A program made the position numbers and the translations under genes. This document shows positions 1 to 8,851 of a stretch of DNA of 64,000 nt, one piece after another (positions within the stretch are counted from its first letter, which is position 1; each line of letters begins with the position of its first letter). The notes below the pieces were generated by a model. That model did not search any database and was not told where the DNA came from. It worked only from the letters and a program-made list of their open reading frames with translations. Source of the stretch: Amphritea sp. (GTDB lineage: Bacteria > Pseudomonadota > Gammaproteobacteria > Pseudomonadales > Balneatricaceae); the NCBI RefSeq assembly GCF_016744155.1, contig NZ_JADGEW010000003.1, positions 62,001-126,000 on the forward strand. Reading direction: 5' to 3'.

Positions 1-1312
1 ATATATAGACATAATCTTTTGCTTTGCGGGTGCTAATAATAACGGGTCGATGGCTTTTTTCACAGCCGTTATAGGCTTCGATTGCGTTACGGATCAGATT
101 AACCAGTACCTGCTCGATCTGAATCTTATCGGCGACGATAAGCAGTGAGCCACTTTCTAAGCCAAATTCAAAGGTGGTGTTGTGGTCCAGGGCTTCCTGT
201 TTCAGAAACTCTGCAATCTCCTGGCAGCTTTCGTTAAGGGAAAACTCCATCCGCTGATACTCAGTTTTTTTGACGAAACTACGCATCCTTTTGACTATTT
301 CGGCCGCCCGTTTAGCTTGTCGGGTAATCAGCTCCATCGATCTGCCGATCTCTTCGACAGAGGTGATACGGCCCTCTTCAATGCGTCGCATTGAGCCACG
401 GCAGTAGTTGAGAATGGCCGCCAGCGGTTGGTTGATCTCATGGGCCAGGCCAGATGCCATTTCGCCTACAGAGAGCAGTCGTGCGATATGCGCCATCTCT
501 AGCTGGTTTCGCTTCATCTCATCTTCAGCTTTACGCCGCAGGGTAATATCCCGGCCGATAATTGAGTAGTACTCAACCTGCATATCATCGTTCAGGTTAC
601 GGTGGGCTATGACTTCTCGTATCTCAGCAGTCCGGTCTCTGCCGGAGGGGAGCTGCATCTTAATGCTGCCATACCAGGTGCCATGGGTGGAGGCATGGCT
701 CAGCGCATCTTGCACCAGAGACGCGAAAATTTTGGGTTCAAACATCTGTTCCAGATAGAACACCACCGGGTTTTCTTTTTCGGTACCCAGGGTGATGTAG
801 GTGGCCTCATTCATATAGGTCAGCTGCATCGTTTTATGATTACAGAACATGATCATATCGGAAGATGATTCGACAACTCTGGCCAAACGACGGGTTGCCT
901 GCTGAGCCAAAGTTTGTTCGGTAACGTCACGGGATACGCAAACCACTTCTATCGGTTTGCCCTCGGCATCCCTTAATGTGCGGCTGGTGGTTTCGAGCCA
1001 GATATAGTGGCCGTTTTTGTGCTTGTAGCGGTAAACGTTGGTGTACATCCCTTTACGATAACGAACTGAATCAGAGCGTTTGATCAGGTTATCGGCATCT
1101 TCAGGATGAAACAGGTCGTAACCGGCTGTGCCTATCATCTCTTCAACGGTATAGCCGAGCATCCGTTCAACTGCCGGGCTGACATCCAGGAATGTCCACT
1201 CGGTTGTGGGGGTATGACGGGAGATCATGTCGGTGGACTGCTCTACGAGAAAGCGGGAGCGCTCTCCCTCGTCCATATCACTGATCGCTTTCAGATCTTG
1301 TTCTATACTCAT
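1..1312 (-). CDS. PAS-PAS sensor histidine kinase (3' end outside window)
   Basis: The minus strand is open from the ATG at 1312 to the window edge (437 codons). Two PAS domains with S-box character occupy roughly residues 20-145 and 150-270 (motifs such as HKNGHYIWLETTSRTLRD and a VSRDVTEQ linker). They are followed by a HisKA dimerisation domain whose H-box reads GLAHEINQPLAAILNYCR (phosphoacceptor His), and by the N-box NLIRNAIEAY of the ATPase domain. The G-boxes lie beyond position 1. No transmembrane segment precedes the PAS domains, so it is probably a cytoplasmic sensor. The HEINQPLAAI type of H-box is shared with the FixL and DctB group. The ligand and the response regulator cannot be seen here. 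No strong ribosome site precedes the ATG, so the start is moderately sure. Confidence 0.9.
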   Translation of the reverse strand, partial: MSIEQDLKAISDMDEGERSRFLVEQSTDMISRHTPTTEWTFLDVSPAVERMLGYTVEEMIGTAGYDLFHPEDADNLIKRSDSVRYRKGMYTNVYRYKHKNGHYIWLETTSRTLRDAEGKPIEVVCVSRDVTEQTLAQQATRRLARVVESSSDMIMFCNHKTMQLTYMNEATYITLGTEKENPVVFYLEQMFEPKIFASLVQDALSHASTHGTWYGSIKMQLPSGRDRTAEIREVIAHRNLNDDMQVEYYSIIGRDITLRRKAEDEMKRNQLEMAHIARLLSVGEMASGLAHEINQPLAAILNYCRGSMRRIEEGRITSVEEIGRSMELITRQAKRAAEIVKRMRSFVKKTEYQRMEFSLNESCQEIAEFLKQEALDHNTTFEFGLESGSLLIVADKIQIEQVLVNLIRNAIEAYNGCEKSHRPVIISTRKAKDYVYI

Positions 1313-1476
1313 TGAGTCTGGGTAAACCCCTTAATAATCTCTGGCAGGGATGGCCCCCCGAGAGCGTTTGACTTAAGACTTACTTATTTAATCAGGGTAA
1401 TTACGTATTATAGTTGATGCAATAAGTGTAAACCCTTATCTGGGTGTTAGGTTGAGTTATTTTGTAAGATAGGCTC

Positions 1477-1742
1477 AAGGAAGGAGCGAATAAGTCTAAT
1501 GTGTTCTCTGCGGACATTAGAACGATCATATGCGCGAAAGACAGCGCTGCGAATGTCTGGACCTTTTCAAGCAGTCTGACAAAGCATATGATCGTTCTAG
1601 TGCTCGCCCTTCGGGGTTTTCAGAGAAGCCGGAGCTCAGTGTTAACAATTTTCGACGTACAACCGGTACGCCTGTAATTGTTGCCTTGATCTCCAGTTTC
1701 TCTGAAATCCAGAGGCGCATGGGACTTGTTCGTTCCTTCCCT
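1477..1742. mobile_element. Inverted-repeat-bounded structured element, MITE-like
   Basis: This gene-free stretch between the kinase and the acyl-CoA ligase is bounded by 25-bp imperfect inverted repeats (1479-1503 and 1716-1740, 20 of 25 identical). Inside lie two further hairpins: a perfect 16-bp inverted repeat (1518-1533 with 1584-1599, 50-nt loop) and an imperfect one of about 20 bp (near 1614-1634 with 1689-1710) that itself encloses a small CGTAC/GTACG stem. The whole would fold as a three-way junction. No transposase or target-site duplication was seen. Short open frames of 83 and 88 codons cross it on both strands but look like chance. It could be a non-autonomous transposable element, a BIME-like repeat, or a structured RNA. 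The remaining flanks (1313-1476 and 1743-1828) show nothing clear. Confidence 0.55.
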
Positions 1743-1828
1743 AATATACGACTAATGAAAACGCTTAATAATAACAATGCTATGGTTTCAGGTTAAACCG
1801 GACCTGGCGATTTTCAGGGCAACCAACT

Positions 1829-3457
1829 ATGTCAACACACGCTAATCCCTATCAGTTCGGGCTGGAAAAAAACGCGGCGAACTTCTCTGCACTGAGCCCC
1901 CTAACTTTTCTTGAACGTTCCGCGTCTGTTTTCCCGAATCATACGGCGGTCATTCATCAGCAAACGAGTCGTAGTTGGTCGCAAACCTATACCCGTTGTC
2001 GCCGGTTAGCCAGTGCCCTGAATGAGAAAGGAATTGGCGAGGGAGATACGGTCGCGGTGATGGCGCCTAATCTGCCGGAACTTTTTGAAGCGCATTTCGG
2101 CGTGCCCATGTGTGGCGCTGTGCTGAACGCACTGAATGTGCGTCTGGATGCTGAAGCGATCGCGTTTATATTGCAGCATGCTGAAGCAAAAGTGGTGATC
2201 GTTGATCGTGAATTTTCTGAGGTTATCGCTAAAGCGTTAAAAATGATTCCCCACCAGCCACTGGTGATTGATATTGATGACCCTTACTACGAAGGTGGTG
2301 AGTTGATTGGCTGTTGTGACTATGAAGAGTTTATTGGCTCGGGTGACCCGCAGTACAGCTGGCAGATGCCGGATGATGAGTGGAAAGCGATCAGCCTGAA
2401 CTACACCTCAGGCACCACCGGTAATCCTAAAGGGGTGGTTTATCATCACCGTGGGGCTTACCTCAATGCTATGAGTAATATCGTCTCCTGGAATATGGGC
2501 CAGCATCCTGTGTATTTATGGACCCTGCCGATGTTCCATTGTAACGGTTGGTGCTTCCCCTGGAGCCTGGCAGCATGTGCCGGCGTCAGCGTGTGTTTGC
2601 GCCATGTTCGGGCCGATGATATCTATGCGGCCATTAAGCAGGAGAAGGTAAATCACTTCTGTGGCGCGCCTATTGTTTTGAATATGTTGAATAATGCGCC
2701 GGATGAGATGAAAGCCGGTATTAATCATTCCGTGAAAGTCATGACTGCAGGCGCGGCACCACCCGCAGCTGTTATTCAGGGGATGGAAGGAATGGGCTTC
2801 AGCGTAACTCATGTATACGGTTTGACTGAGACCTACGGCCCGTCTGTTGTCTGTGAGTGGCATGAGGAGTGGAACGATCGCTCCGATGAAGAAATAGCCC
2901 GGCTTAAATCCCGACAGGGTGTGCGTGCGCCTATGCTAGATGGACTGATGGTTGCCGATCCGGTGACGATGGTGCCAGTGCCTCAGGATGGTGTGACCAT
3001 GGGGGAAATCTTCATGCGCGGTAATCTGGTGATGAAGGGGTATCTGAAAAACCCGACCACCACCGAGGAAAGCTTTGCCGGTGGCTGGTTCCATTCAGGC
3101 GACCTGGCGGTATGGCACTCGGATGGTTACATCGATATAAAAGATCGCTCAAAGGATATTATTATCTCCGGCGGTGAGAATATTTCCTCTATTGAAGTGG
3201 AAGATGTGCTCTATCGAAACCGGAGTGTTATGGAGGCTGCGGTGGTCGCCTGTGACGATGAAAAGTGGGGCGAAGTTCCCTGTGCTTTCGTCAGTCTGAA
3301 AGAGGGTGCCGAAGTCACCGAGCAAGAGATTATCGACTTCTGTAGGGAAAATATGGCTAAATTTAAAGCGCCTAAAAAGGTCGTCTTTGGTGCATTGCCT
3401 AAGACCTCTACCGGTAAAATTCAAAAGTTTGTTTTACGGGATAAAGCGAATTCATAA
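1829..3457 (+). CDS. Acyl-CoA synthetase, AMP-forming (AlkK/DmdB-like)
   Basis: This 542-residue protein belongs to the ANL superfamily, which activates a carboxylic acid with ATP and transfers it to CoA. It shows the phosphate-binding loop YTSGTTGNPKGVV (about residues 191-203), the family motif LPMFHCNGW, the adenine-site motif YGLTETYGP (about 329), the hinge region HSGDLAVWHSDGYIDIKDRSKD (split around residue 430) and the catalytic lysine K530 in PKTSTGKIQK. The length and the FHCNGW motif fit the group with medium-chain AlkK, methylmercaptopropionate-CoA ligase DmdB and plant AAE enzymes. The substrate cannot be assigned from sequence. It stands alone, with the structured element upstream and a terminator directly after it. 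Confidence 0.9.
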   Translation: MSTHANPYQFGLEKNAANFSALSPLTFLERSASVFPNHTAVIHQQTSRSWSQTYTRCRRLASALNEKGIGEGDTVAVMAPNLPELFEAHFGVPMCGAVLNALNVRLDAEAIAFILQHAEAKVVIVDREFSEVIAKALKMIPHQPLVIDIDDPYYEGGELIGCCDYEEFIGSGDPQYSWQMPDDEWKAISLNYTSGTTGNPKGVVYHHRGAYLNAMSNIVSWNMGQHPVYLWTLPMFHCNGWCFPWSLAACAGVSVCLRHVRADDIYAAIKQEKVNHFCGAPIVLNMLNNAPDEMKAGINHSVKVMTAGAAPPAAVIQGMEGMGFSVTHVYGLTETYGPSVVCEWHEEWNDRSDEEIARLKSRQGVRAPMLDGLMVADPVTMVPVPQDGVTMGEIFMRGNLVMKGYLKNPTTTEESFAGGWFHSGDLAVWHSDGYIDIKDRSKDIIISGGENISSIEVEDVLYRNRSVMEAAVVACDDEKWGEVPCAFVSLKEGAEVTEQEIIDFCRENMAKFKAPKKVVFGALPKTSTGKIQKFVLRDKANS

Positions 3458-3511
3458 GCACTGAAGCTCGATCTTTGCCTCGGTTGAGTGGAAACCTTGG
3501 CTTCTAATTTT

Positions 3512-3540
3512 AAAAAAGAGACCTTAGGGTCTCTTTTTTT
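3512..3540 (+). terminator. Rho-independent terminator after acyl-CoA synthetase
   Basis: Stem AAAAAAGAGACC, loop TTA, stem GGTCTCTTTTTTT-like with a run of seven T at the end. It lies 54 bases past the ligase stop codon. Confidence 0.9.
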
Positions 3541-3549
3541 GTCTTTGCT

Positions 3550-3572
3550 GTTCAGAATAATCTATTCTGAAC
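3550..3572. promoter_or_regulatory. Perfect palindrome, possible operator
   Basis: GTTCAGAATA and TATTCTGAAC form 10-bp perfect arms around a 3-base centre, 88 bases before the metallophosphatase ATG. No T-run follows, so a terminator is unlikely. The symmetry suits a dimeric repressor site, but no known motif was recognised. Confidence 0.4.
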
Positions 3573-3660
3573 TCTCTATGCAGAACTTAAACGTAAGTTT
3601 GAATAGAGTTAGTGATCAATTATGTTTAGAACGTAAATACCGGGACAGGGAGATCTCACT

Positions 3661-5145
3661 ATGAAAAAACTGAAGCTAGGGCCTGTGTTAGGGGTAGAGT
3701 CAGACACCCGTTATACCGTTTGTTTCTCTACTGACCCTGATGTGGACTGGGTTAACGTTGTTTTTGATGGAGAGACTATGGCTTGTCACTTCATTAGCGA
3801 AACGCCGTCTTCTAAAGTGTGGCGAGTCAGTGTTGATGTTCCGGTGACAGATAGTGGCAGATCGCTTACTTATAAAATTATGATTGCTGACGAGGCGGTC
3901 TGTTGTCGAAACGGTCGTGATAGTTGGCAGCTGTATTCTCCCGGACAGCAGCAAGAGCCGAAAGTTGTTTATACCTCCTGTAACGGTTTTTCTTCCCTTG
4001 ATCTGATGCATAAAACACAAAAGCCGTTTCGGTTGTGGAAGAAGATGGCTAAAGGTCACCAGTCGGAGCCAGTTTCGTTAATGCTGATGGGCGGTGATCA
4101 GTTATATGCCGACAGTATCTGGACTGAGGTCGTCGAACTCAGAAAGTGGAATTGCTTATCCCACAAAAAGAAAATCGCTCGCAAGGTTTCAAAAACGCTT
4201 GAGGGGCAGGTCGACCGCTTTTATGACCGGCTCTATCAGGATCGCTGGAGCAGCGAACATATGAGTCTGATGTTAGCGTCTGTTCCGTCGGTGATGATGT
4301 GGGATGACCACGATATTTTTGATGGCTGGGGAAGTTTCCCAGATGATCTGCTTACCTGTGATGTTTTTCAGATGATATTCAGAACGGCGAAAAAATACTT
4401 TGAGCTATTTCAGGTTCGTTCCAGAGCGAATGCTTCGTTATTAAATCAAGACGCGGATCATTATGCGTCGGCGTTCAAATTCCGTAACTACCATGTTCTG
4501 GCATTAGATAATCGCACCGAGCGTTCGCTGAAACAGGTGATGAGTAACGAGAGTCAGTGGCCGTTGTTGAATGAGTATCTAACGAACCTGGATGAAGAAG
4601 GGCATCTTTTGGTGCTCTCAGCTGTGCCGGTGGTGTATCGCGATTTCGGCTTTACTGAAGGTGTGCTTGATGCCACTCCATGGGAGGAAGAGCTCACCGA
4701 TGACCTTAAAGATCACTGGCGATCCAAGGAGCATCAGGGAGAGCGGGCGCGGTTAGTGCACCGGTTGTTGGAAAATGCTAAACGCCGCACCGATGTTAAT
4801 TCGAAGAGCAAGACCGTTATCTTATCCGGAGATGTGCACCTGGGCTGTATAGGTGTGATTAACGATAAAGCCAAAGATTGTAAAATTCATCAGGTGGTGT
4901 CTTCCGGTATTGTCCATCCGGCCCCCAGTAAGCTGCAGTGGATCGGCATTATGGCGGTTACCAATGACCGGGATGAGTATCTGGATGAGAATAGAGACAT
5001 CCAGATATCGATGCTGACACCCTTCGCGTCGGATAAATATATTCGTTGCCGTAACTACGTCACGCTGGAGGTTGGCACAGATCACAAGCTATGGGTGAAC
5101 TGGATGAGTGAAGGTAAAGATAATCCCTATTATCCAATTCAGTGA
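3661..5145 (+). CDS. PhoD-like metallophosphatase, no signal peptide
   Basis: This 494-residue protein has the metal-binding motifs of the PhoD/alkaline phosphatase D superfamily: TSCNGF (about residue 107), LMLMGGDQLYADSIW (about 140), MMWDDHDIFDGWGS (about 215) and ILSGDVHLGC (about 390). The first 90 residues look like the beta-rich N-terminal domain of the family. Typical PhoD is exported through Tat, but no twin-arginine signal, Sec signal or lipobox is seen here, so the enzyme is probably cytoplasmic. The ATG follows GGGAG at a fair distance. The substrate, a phosphodiester or phosphomonoester, is unknown. The gene is monocistronic and converges on bepA. Confidence 0.85.
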   Translation: MKKLKLGPVLGVESDTRYTVCFSTDPDVDWVNVVFDGETMACHFISETPSSKVWRVSVDVPVTDSGRSLTYKIMIADEAVCCRNGRDSWQLYSPGQQQEPKVVYTSCNGFSSLDLMHKTQKPFRLWKKMAKGHQSEPVSLMLMGGDQLYADSIWTEVVELRKWNCLSHKKKIARKVSKTLEGQVDRFYDRLYQDRWSSEHMSLMLASVPSVMMWDDHDIFDGWGSFPDDLLTCDVFQMIFRTAKKYFELFQVRSRANASLLNQDADHYASAFKFRNYHVLALDNRTERSLKQVMSNESQWPLLNEYLTNLDEEGHLLVLSAVPVVYRDFGFTEGVLDATPWEEELTDDLKDHWRSKEHQGERARLVHRLLENAKRRTDVNSKSKTVILSGDVHLGCIGVINDKAKDCKIHQVVSSGIVHPAPSKLQWIGIMAVTNDRDEYLDENRDIQISMLTPFASDKYIRCRNYVTLEVGTDHKLWVNWMSEGKDNPYYPIQ

Positions 5146-5204
5146 GCCGTTTGTGTATGAAGGTGAGGCAGGCTTGGCCTGCTGTATATACAGGTATTTA
5201 GCGT

Positions 5205-6656
5205 TTAAAAAGCATTCTTAATCTCATCGCGAATACTTTCTGCTTCTCTTCTGCGATCTTCAAGCCTGGCGATATCACTGCTGCTGAGATTTTTTTCGCG
5301 CAAGGCAAACTCAATCTGTCTTAGTGCTTTAGCGGTATTGCCGGTGAGGAGAAAATACTCGGTGCGCGCCTCGTGCACACCCAGCGTATCGCCTGCCTGT
5401 CCGCGGGTTTCAGACAGCTCGTACCAGATATAACTATTTGCAGGGTACTGCTGACTCAGCTTCGTGAGAATCTGTGCTGATTTCTTAAATTGGTTATCTG
5501 CCCTCAAGGCTTTAGCGTAAAGCTGGTCGACAGGGTAGCTGTCCGGGTATAGCTTGCTCAGGCCATCCAGTTGTTGCACCGCTTGTTTAGTCTCTCCAGA
5601 GGCCAGTGCTAGTTCAGCTTCCGTCAGGCGAACATAGAGGTGCTGGCGAAGATTTGAGGGCAGGTCGTTCAGCGCGGTGCTGGCTTGCTGATATTTACCC
5701 GTTTTAATCAGTGCGATTACCAAACCGTAACCGCTTAGTGGGTCATCTGTGGCACTCTCCTGATAGCCTTTGATTAGCTGTTTAAGGTTGTTGGCATAGA
5801 AAACTTCAATGCGCTTTTTTATTAGCTGAAAATCAAATTTCTGAGGTTTGTACACTGGGCTGGGTAATTGGCGGGCACGGTTTTCAGCATCGGCAATGCG
5901 AGACTCGCTAACCGGGTGGGTAAGCAAAAATTCAGGGGGCTTCTGGCCGAGAAAACGGCTTGAGCGCTGGATTCTGGAAAACATACGCGGCATAGCAAAA
6001 GGGTCGAAGCCAGAGCTGACCAAATTGAGCATGCCGATACGATCGGCTTCCTGCTCATTACGGCGGCTGAAGTTGAGACCTGCTTGCTGTCCTGCAGCCA
6101 TCGTCGAGCTGATGCCTGCTATGCCGGCTTGTGTATCGACACTGCTCAAGAGAATGCTAGCGAGAATACCCGCAAGTACTAACGGGGTATTGCGACGGCT
6201 CTCTTCAAGCTGCTGCGCGTAATGGCGCTGGGACAAGTGAGCAAGCTCGTGGGCGATAACAGAGGCGAGTTCCGGTTCATCTTTTGCACCCAGCAATAGG
6301 CCTGAATTGATGCCGACAACACCTCCAGGTACGGCAAAGGCGTTAAGGTTTGGGTTATCTAATACGATAAGATCCAGTCGATGATCCTGAAGTTGGCTAC
6401 TCGCAGCCAGTTGCCAGAGTAATCCATTTAGATAATTAACAACTAGTGGATCGCCATACTCGGGAGCCTGACCACGTAACATTCTTGCCCATATGCGGCC
6501 CAGCTGAAATTCTTGTTCCAGGGAAATGGTCGCAGAACTATTGGCGATAATCGGTAGCTCATTGGCCTCGATGATGGTGATCGGGCTGATTGAGAGTAAA
6601 CCCGCTAGCAAATAGCGTAAAAGTCCAGTGCGCAAGTTGATGATCCTTATGCTCAT
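5205..6656 (-). CDS. bepA: Periplasmic M48 metalloprotease/chaperone BepA-like
   Basis: A 483-residue protein with a Sec signal at residues 1-31 (hydrophobic stretch YLLAGLLSISPITII). The M48 zinc site is VIAHELAHLSQRH (HExxH) with the downstream glutamate in EQEADRIGM. The second half is helical with tetratricopeptide-like repeats, as in BepA (YfgC), which acts in the periplasm on stalled BAM substrates and on LptD. Length matches E. coli BepA (about 487). It is divergent from tusA. Pseudomonas carries the same M48-TusA-PerM-Bcp-DapA order (from memory), which supports orthology. Confidence 0.88.
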   Translation of the reverse strand: MSIRIINLRTGLLRYLLAGLLSISPITIIEANELPIIANSSATISLEQEFQLGRIWARMLRGQAPEYGDPLVVNYLNGLLWQLAASSQLQDHRLDLIVLDNPNLNAFAVPGGVVGINSGLLLGAKDEPELASVIAHELAHLSQRHYAQQLEESRRNTPLVLAGILASILLSSVDTQAGIAGISSTMAAGQQAGLNFSRRNEQEADRIGMLNLVSSGFDPFAMPRMFSRIQRSSRFLGQKPPEFLLTHPVSESRIADAENRARQLPSPVYKPQKFDFQLIKKRIEVFYANNLKQLIKGYQESATDDPLSGYGLVIALIKTGKYQQASTALNDLPSNLRQHLYVRLTEAELALASGETKQAVQQLDGLSKLYPDSYPVDQLYAKALRADNQFKKSAQILTKLSQQYPANSYIWYELSETRGQAGDTLGVHEARTEYFLLTGNTAKALRQIEFALREKNLSSSDIARLEDRRREAESIRDEIKNAF

Positions 6657-6755
6657 TTTCTCTGGTTATAACGGCGGGTTAATATAATTGTGCATTATAT
6701 TAACCCCGCTTTTGGTATATATTGCTGGCCTCGTATCCATATCAGGAAAAACTTC

Positions 6756-6992
6756 ATGACTGAGACCCATTGGGATGAACAACTCGACACCTGTGGACTG
6801 AGCTGCCCGCTGCCGCTTCTAAAGGCAAAGCAGGCGCTGCATAAACTGGCACCGGGTAAAGTCCTTAAAGTGGTTGCCACCGATGCGGGGTCTCAGCGGG
6901 ATTTCAAGGCTTTTGTCGACCAATCAGACCATAATATGCTGGAATCGTTCAGCAATGATGGTCAGTATACCTATATTATTCAGCGCGGCTAA
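6756..6992 (+). CDS. tusA: TusA/SirA-family sulfur carrier
   Basis: A 78-residue protein with the CPxP signature in CGLSCPLPLLKAKQAL near its N-terminus; the first Cys of SCPLP is the persulfide carrier. TusA-family proteins pass sulfur from cysteine desulfurase to tRNA thiolation or molybdenum cofactor pathways. The chosen ATG at 6756 follows AGGA at a suitable distance and gives the family length; an in-frame ATG at 6690 would add 22 residues of no known kind. It sits 14 bases before the perM-like gene and divergent from bepA. By position it matches the Pseudomonas TusA-like protein implicated in molybdenum enzyme function rather than canonical TusA, so the exact role is open. Confidence 0.85.
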   Translation: MTETHWDEQLDTCGLSCPLPLLKAKQALHKLAPGKVLKVVATDAGSQRDFKAFVDQSDHNMLESFSNDGQYTYIIQRG

Positions 6993-7006
6993 CAAGGGAG
7001 CAGAGC

Positions 7007-8086
7007 GTGAGAAAGATTTTCAGTAAATGGATCGATAATTACTTCTCGAATGAAGAGGTGATGCTGTTACTGGTACTGCTGGCAGCCGCGCTGAGTGTGA
7101 TTCTTTATCTGGGCCAGACGCTGACACCGGTATTCACCAGTATCATTTTAGCGTTCCTTATGCAGGGTATGATTATCTGGTTGAAAGACCGTAATGTTCC
7201 CCATTTCACCTCAGTTTTGATGGTGTTTACCCTGTTTGTTGGCATCTTGCTTTCATTAATGCTGTTTATTATGCCGCTGGTCTGGAAACAATCAGTCAAT
7301 CTGTTTAATGAACTTCCGCGAATGGTTGCGCAGGCAAAGTCTGTCTTATTACTATTACCCCAGCAATACCCGGATGTTTTTTCTGAACAGCTGATTACGC
7401 AGATTATTGACTTGGCTACCGCTGAGTTGAGCCAGCTGGGGCAGTTAGTAGTGACCTATTCGTTGAACTCTATTGCAGGTTTAGTCGCTCTACTAATTTA
7501 TGTAGTCCTAGTGCCTATTCTGGTGTTTTTCTTCCTGAAAGACGGTAGTAGTCTGGTGAATTGGTGGGTTTCTTTCTTACCCCAGAAAAAAGAGATGTTG
7601 AGCCAGGTCTGGGCTGAAATGGATCAGCAGATCGCGAACTATGTACGCGGTAAGGTGATTGAGATTGTCATCGTTGGATCGACAACCTACCTGGCGTTTG
7701 TATTACTGGGCATTAACTATGCAGCCTTGCTGGGTATTATTGTGGGGTTGTCTGTATTAATCCCCTATATCGGCGCTGCGCTGGTAACTCTGCCCGTTGC
7801 CCTGATCGGTTTCTTTCAGTGGGGCTGGACCAACGAGTTTTGGTATCTGATGCTTGCCTACGGCATTATTCAGGCGCTGGATGGTAACGTGCTGGTGCCA
7901 CTGTTGTTTTCAGAGGCGGTTAACCTTCACCCGGTTTCGATTATTATCGCAGTGCTGATATTCGGTAGTGTCTGGGGATTCTGGGGCGTGTTCTTTGCCA
8001 TTCCACTGGCGACGTTGATTAAAGCTATTCTGAACGCCTGGCCGAAAAGTCACTCGATTATTAAAGCCGAGGCTGAAAGTAGTTAA
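7007..8086 (+). CDS. AI-2E family (PerM-type) membrane transporter
   Basis: This 359-residue integral membrane protein of the UPF0118/AI-2E family has about seven to eight hydrophobic segments, including a pair at about residues 18-60 and the conserved C-terminal cluster IYVVLVPILVFFFLKDG, GLSVLIPYIGAALVTLPVAL and the EAVNLHPVSIIIAVLIFGSVWG region. The start is GTG, preceded by AGGGAG six bases away. Family members export autoinducer-2 or act as permeases or Na+/H+ antiporters; the substrate cannot be told here. It is probably co-transcribed with tusA and ends at a bidirectional terminator. Confidence 0.88.
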   Translation: MRKIFSKWIDNYFSNEEVMLLLVLLAAALSVILYLGQTLTPVFTSIILAFLMQGMIIWLKDRNVPHFTSVLMVFTLFVGILLSLMLFIMPLVWKQSVNLFNELPRMVAQAKSVLLLLPQQYPDVFSEQLITQIIDLATAELSQLGQLVVTYSLNSIAGLVALLIYVVLVPILVFFFLKDGSSLVNWWVSFLPQKKEMLSQVWAEMDQQIANYVRGKVIEIVIVGSTTYLAFVLLGINYAALLGIIVGLSVLIPYIGAALVTLPVALIGFFQWGWTNEFWYLMLAYGIIQALDGNVLVPLLFSEAVNLHPVSIIIAVLIFGSVWGFWGVFFAIPLATLIKAILNAWPKSHSIIKAEAESS

Positions 8087-8107
8087 CGAAGGTTTTTACC
8101 TTCCAAT

Positions 8108-8135
8108 AAAAAAGCCGGCATAAGCCGGCTTTTTT
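8108..8135. terminator. Bidirectional terminator between perM-like gene and bcp
   Basis: Stem AAGCCGGC, loop ATAA, stem GCCGGCTT with A-rich and T-rich flanks, serving both converging genes. Confidence 0.9.
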
Positions 8136-8157
8136 ATTTCAGATACAAAAGACTGCT

Positions 8158-8625
8158 TTAAAGCGCCTGAACCGCTGCTAATACCTCTGCAACATGTTCT
8201 TTAACTTTTACTTTGCGCCACTCTTTACGCAGCACGCCTTCTGCATCGATCAGGAAAGTACTGCGCTCAATTCCCATATGTTCTTTTCCATAGAGTTTTT
8301 TCAGCTTTATAACATCGAACAGTTTACACAATGTTTCATCCGGATCGCTGATCAGCTCAAAGGGAAATGACTGTTTGGCTTTGAAGTTTTCATGGGCGCG
8401 CATGCTATCGCGGGATACTCCAAAAATAACCGTTTTTGCATCCTGGAATTCTTTATACAGATCACGAAAGTCCTGTCCTTCTGTGGTGCAACCAGGCGTA
8501 CTGTCCTTTGGGTAGAAGTAGATCACAATGTTAGAACCTTTTAGTTCTGACAGGGTCACAGAGGTCTCGCTGGTGGCTGGTGCGGTGAAGTCGGTTACCG
8601 CTTGATCAATAATTGGCTGGCTCAT
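8158..8625 (-). CDS. bcp: Thioredoxin-dependent peroxiredoxin Bcp/PrxQ
   Basis: A 155-residue AhpC/TSA-type protein. The peroxidatic cysteine is C46 in the motif KDSTPGCTTEGQDFRD. In most Bcp proteins a resolving Cys follows five residues later; here that position is D/Q (GQDF), and the only other cysteine is C100 (DETLCKLF). It may therefore work as a one-Cys enzyme or use C100. Bcp reduces peroxides in the cytoplasm with thioredoxin. It is divergent from dapA, as in many gammaproteobacteria. The ATG is the first codon of a well-conserved N-terminus. Confidence 0.92.
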   Translation of the reverse strand: MSQPIIDQAVTDFTAPATSETSVTLSELKGSNIVIYFYPKDSTPGCTTEGQDFRDLYKEFQDAKTVIFGVSRDSMRAHENFKAKQSFPFELISDPDETLCKLFDVIKLKKLYGKEHMGIERSTFLIDAEGVLRKEWRKVKVKEHVAEVLAAVQAL

Positions 8626-8851
8626 GCTATATCCTTAAAAAATCTGTCTTAAATACTACGCTTATCTGACTGAGATCAGTTAGAATGATACGCTTTTTAT
8701 ACGATAACAGATTAAACAGTTTTGGCGGCTCTTTAGCGTACGGTTTTTTTTATATTCCGACCACGCTAACTTATTGAGCTGAAATGGGTTGAGCCAGTAA
8801 ACGCTGGCAAGTACCATAGGCCATTCTGTACACCTCTTGATGGAGACCAAG

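Noticed and set aside
182..1315. Plus-strand open frames in the first 1.3 kb
   Set aside because: They are antisense shadows of the sensor kinase, whose minus-strand frame is open to the window edge and carries clear PAS and HisKA motifs.
1526..1796. Two overlapping open frames of 83 and 88 codons on opposite strands
   Set aside because: They lie inside the structured inverted-repeat element, have no ribosome site and no protein-like composition.
8667..8682. Imperfect dyad TGACTGA...TCAGTTA between bcp and dapA
   Set aside because: Short arms with a mismatch; not distinct from chance.
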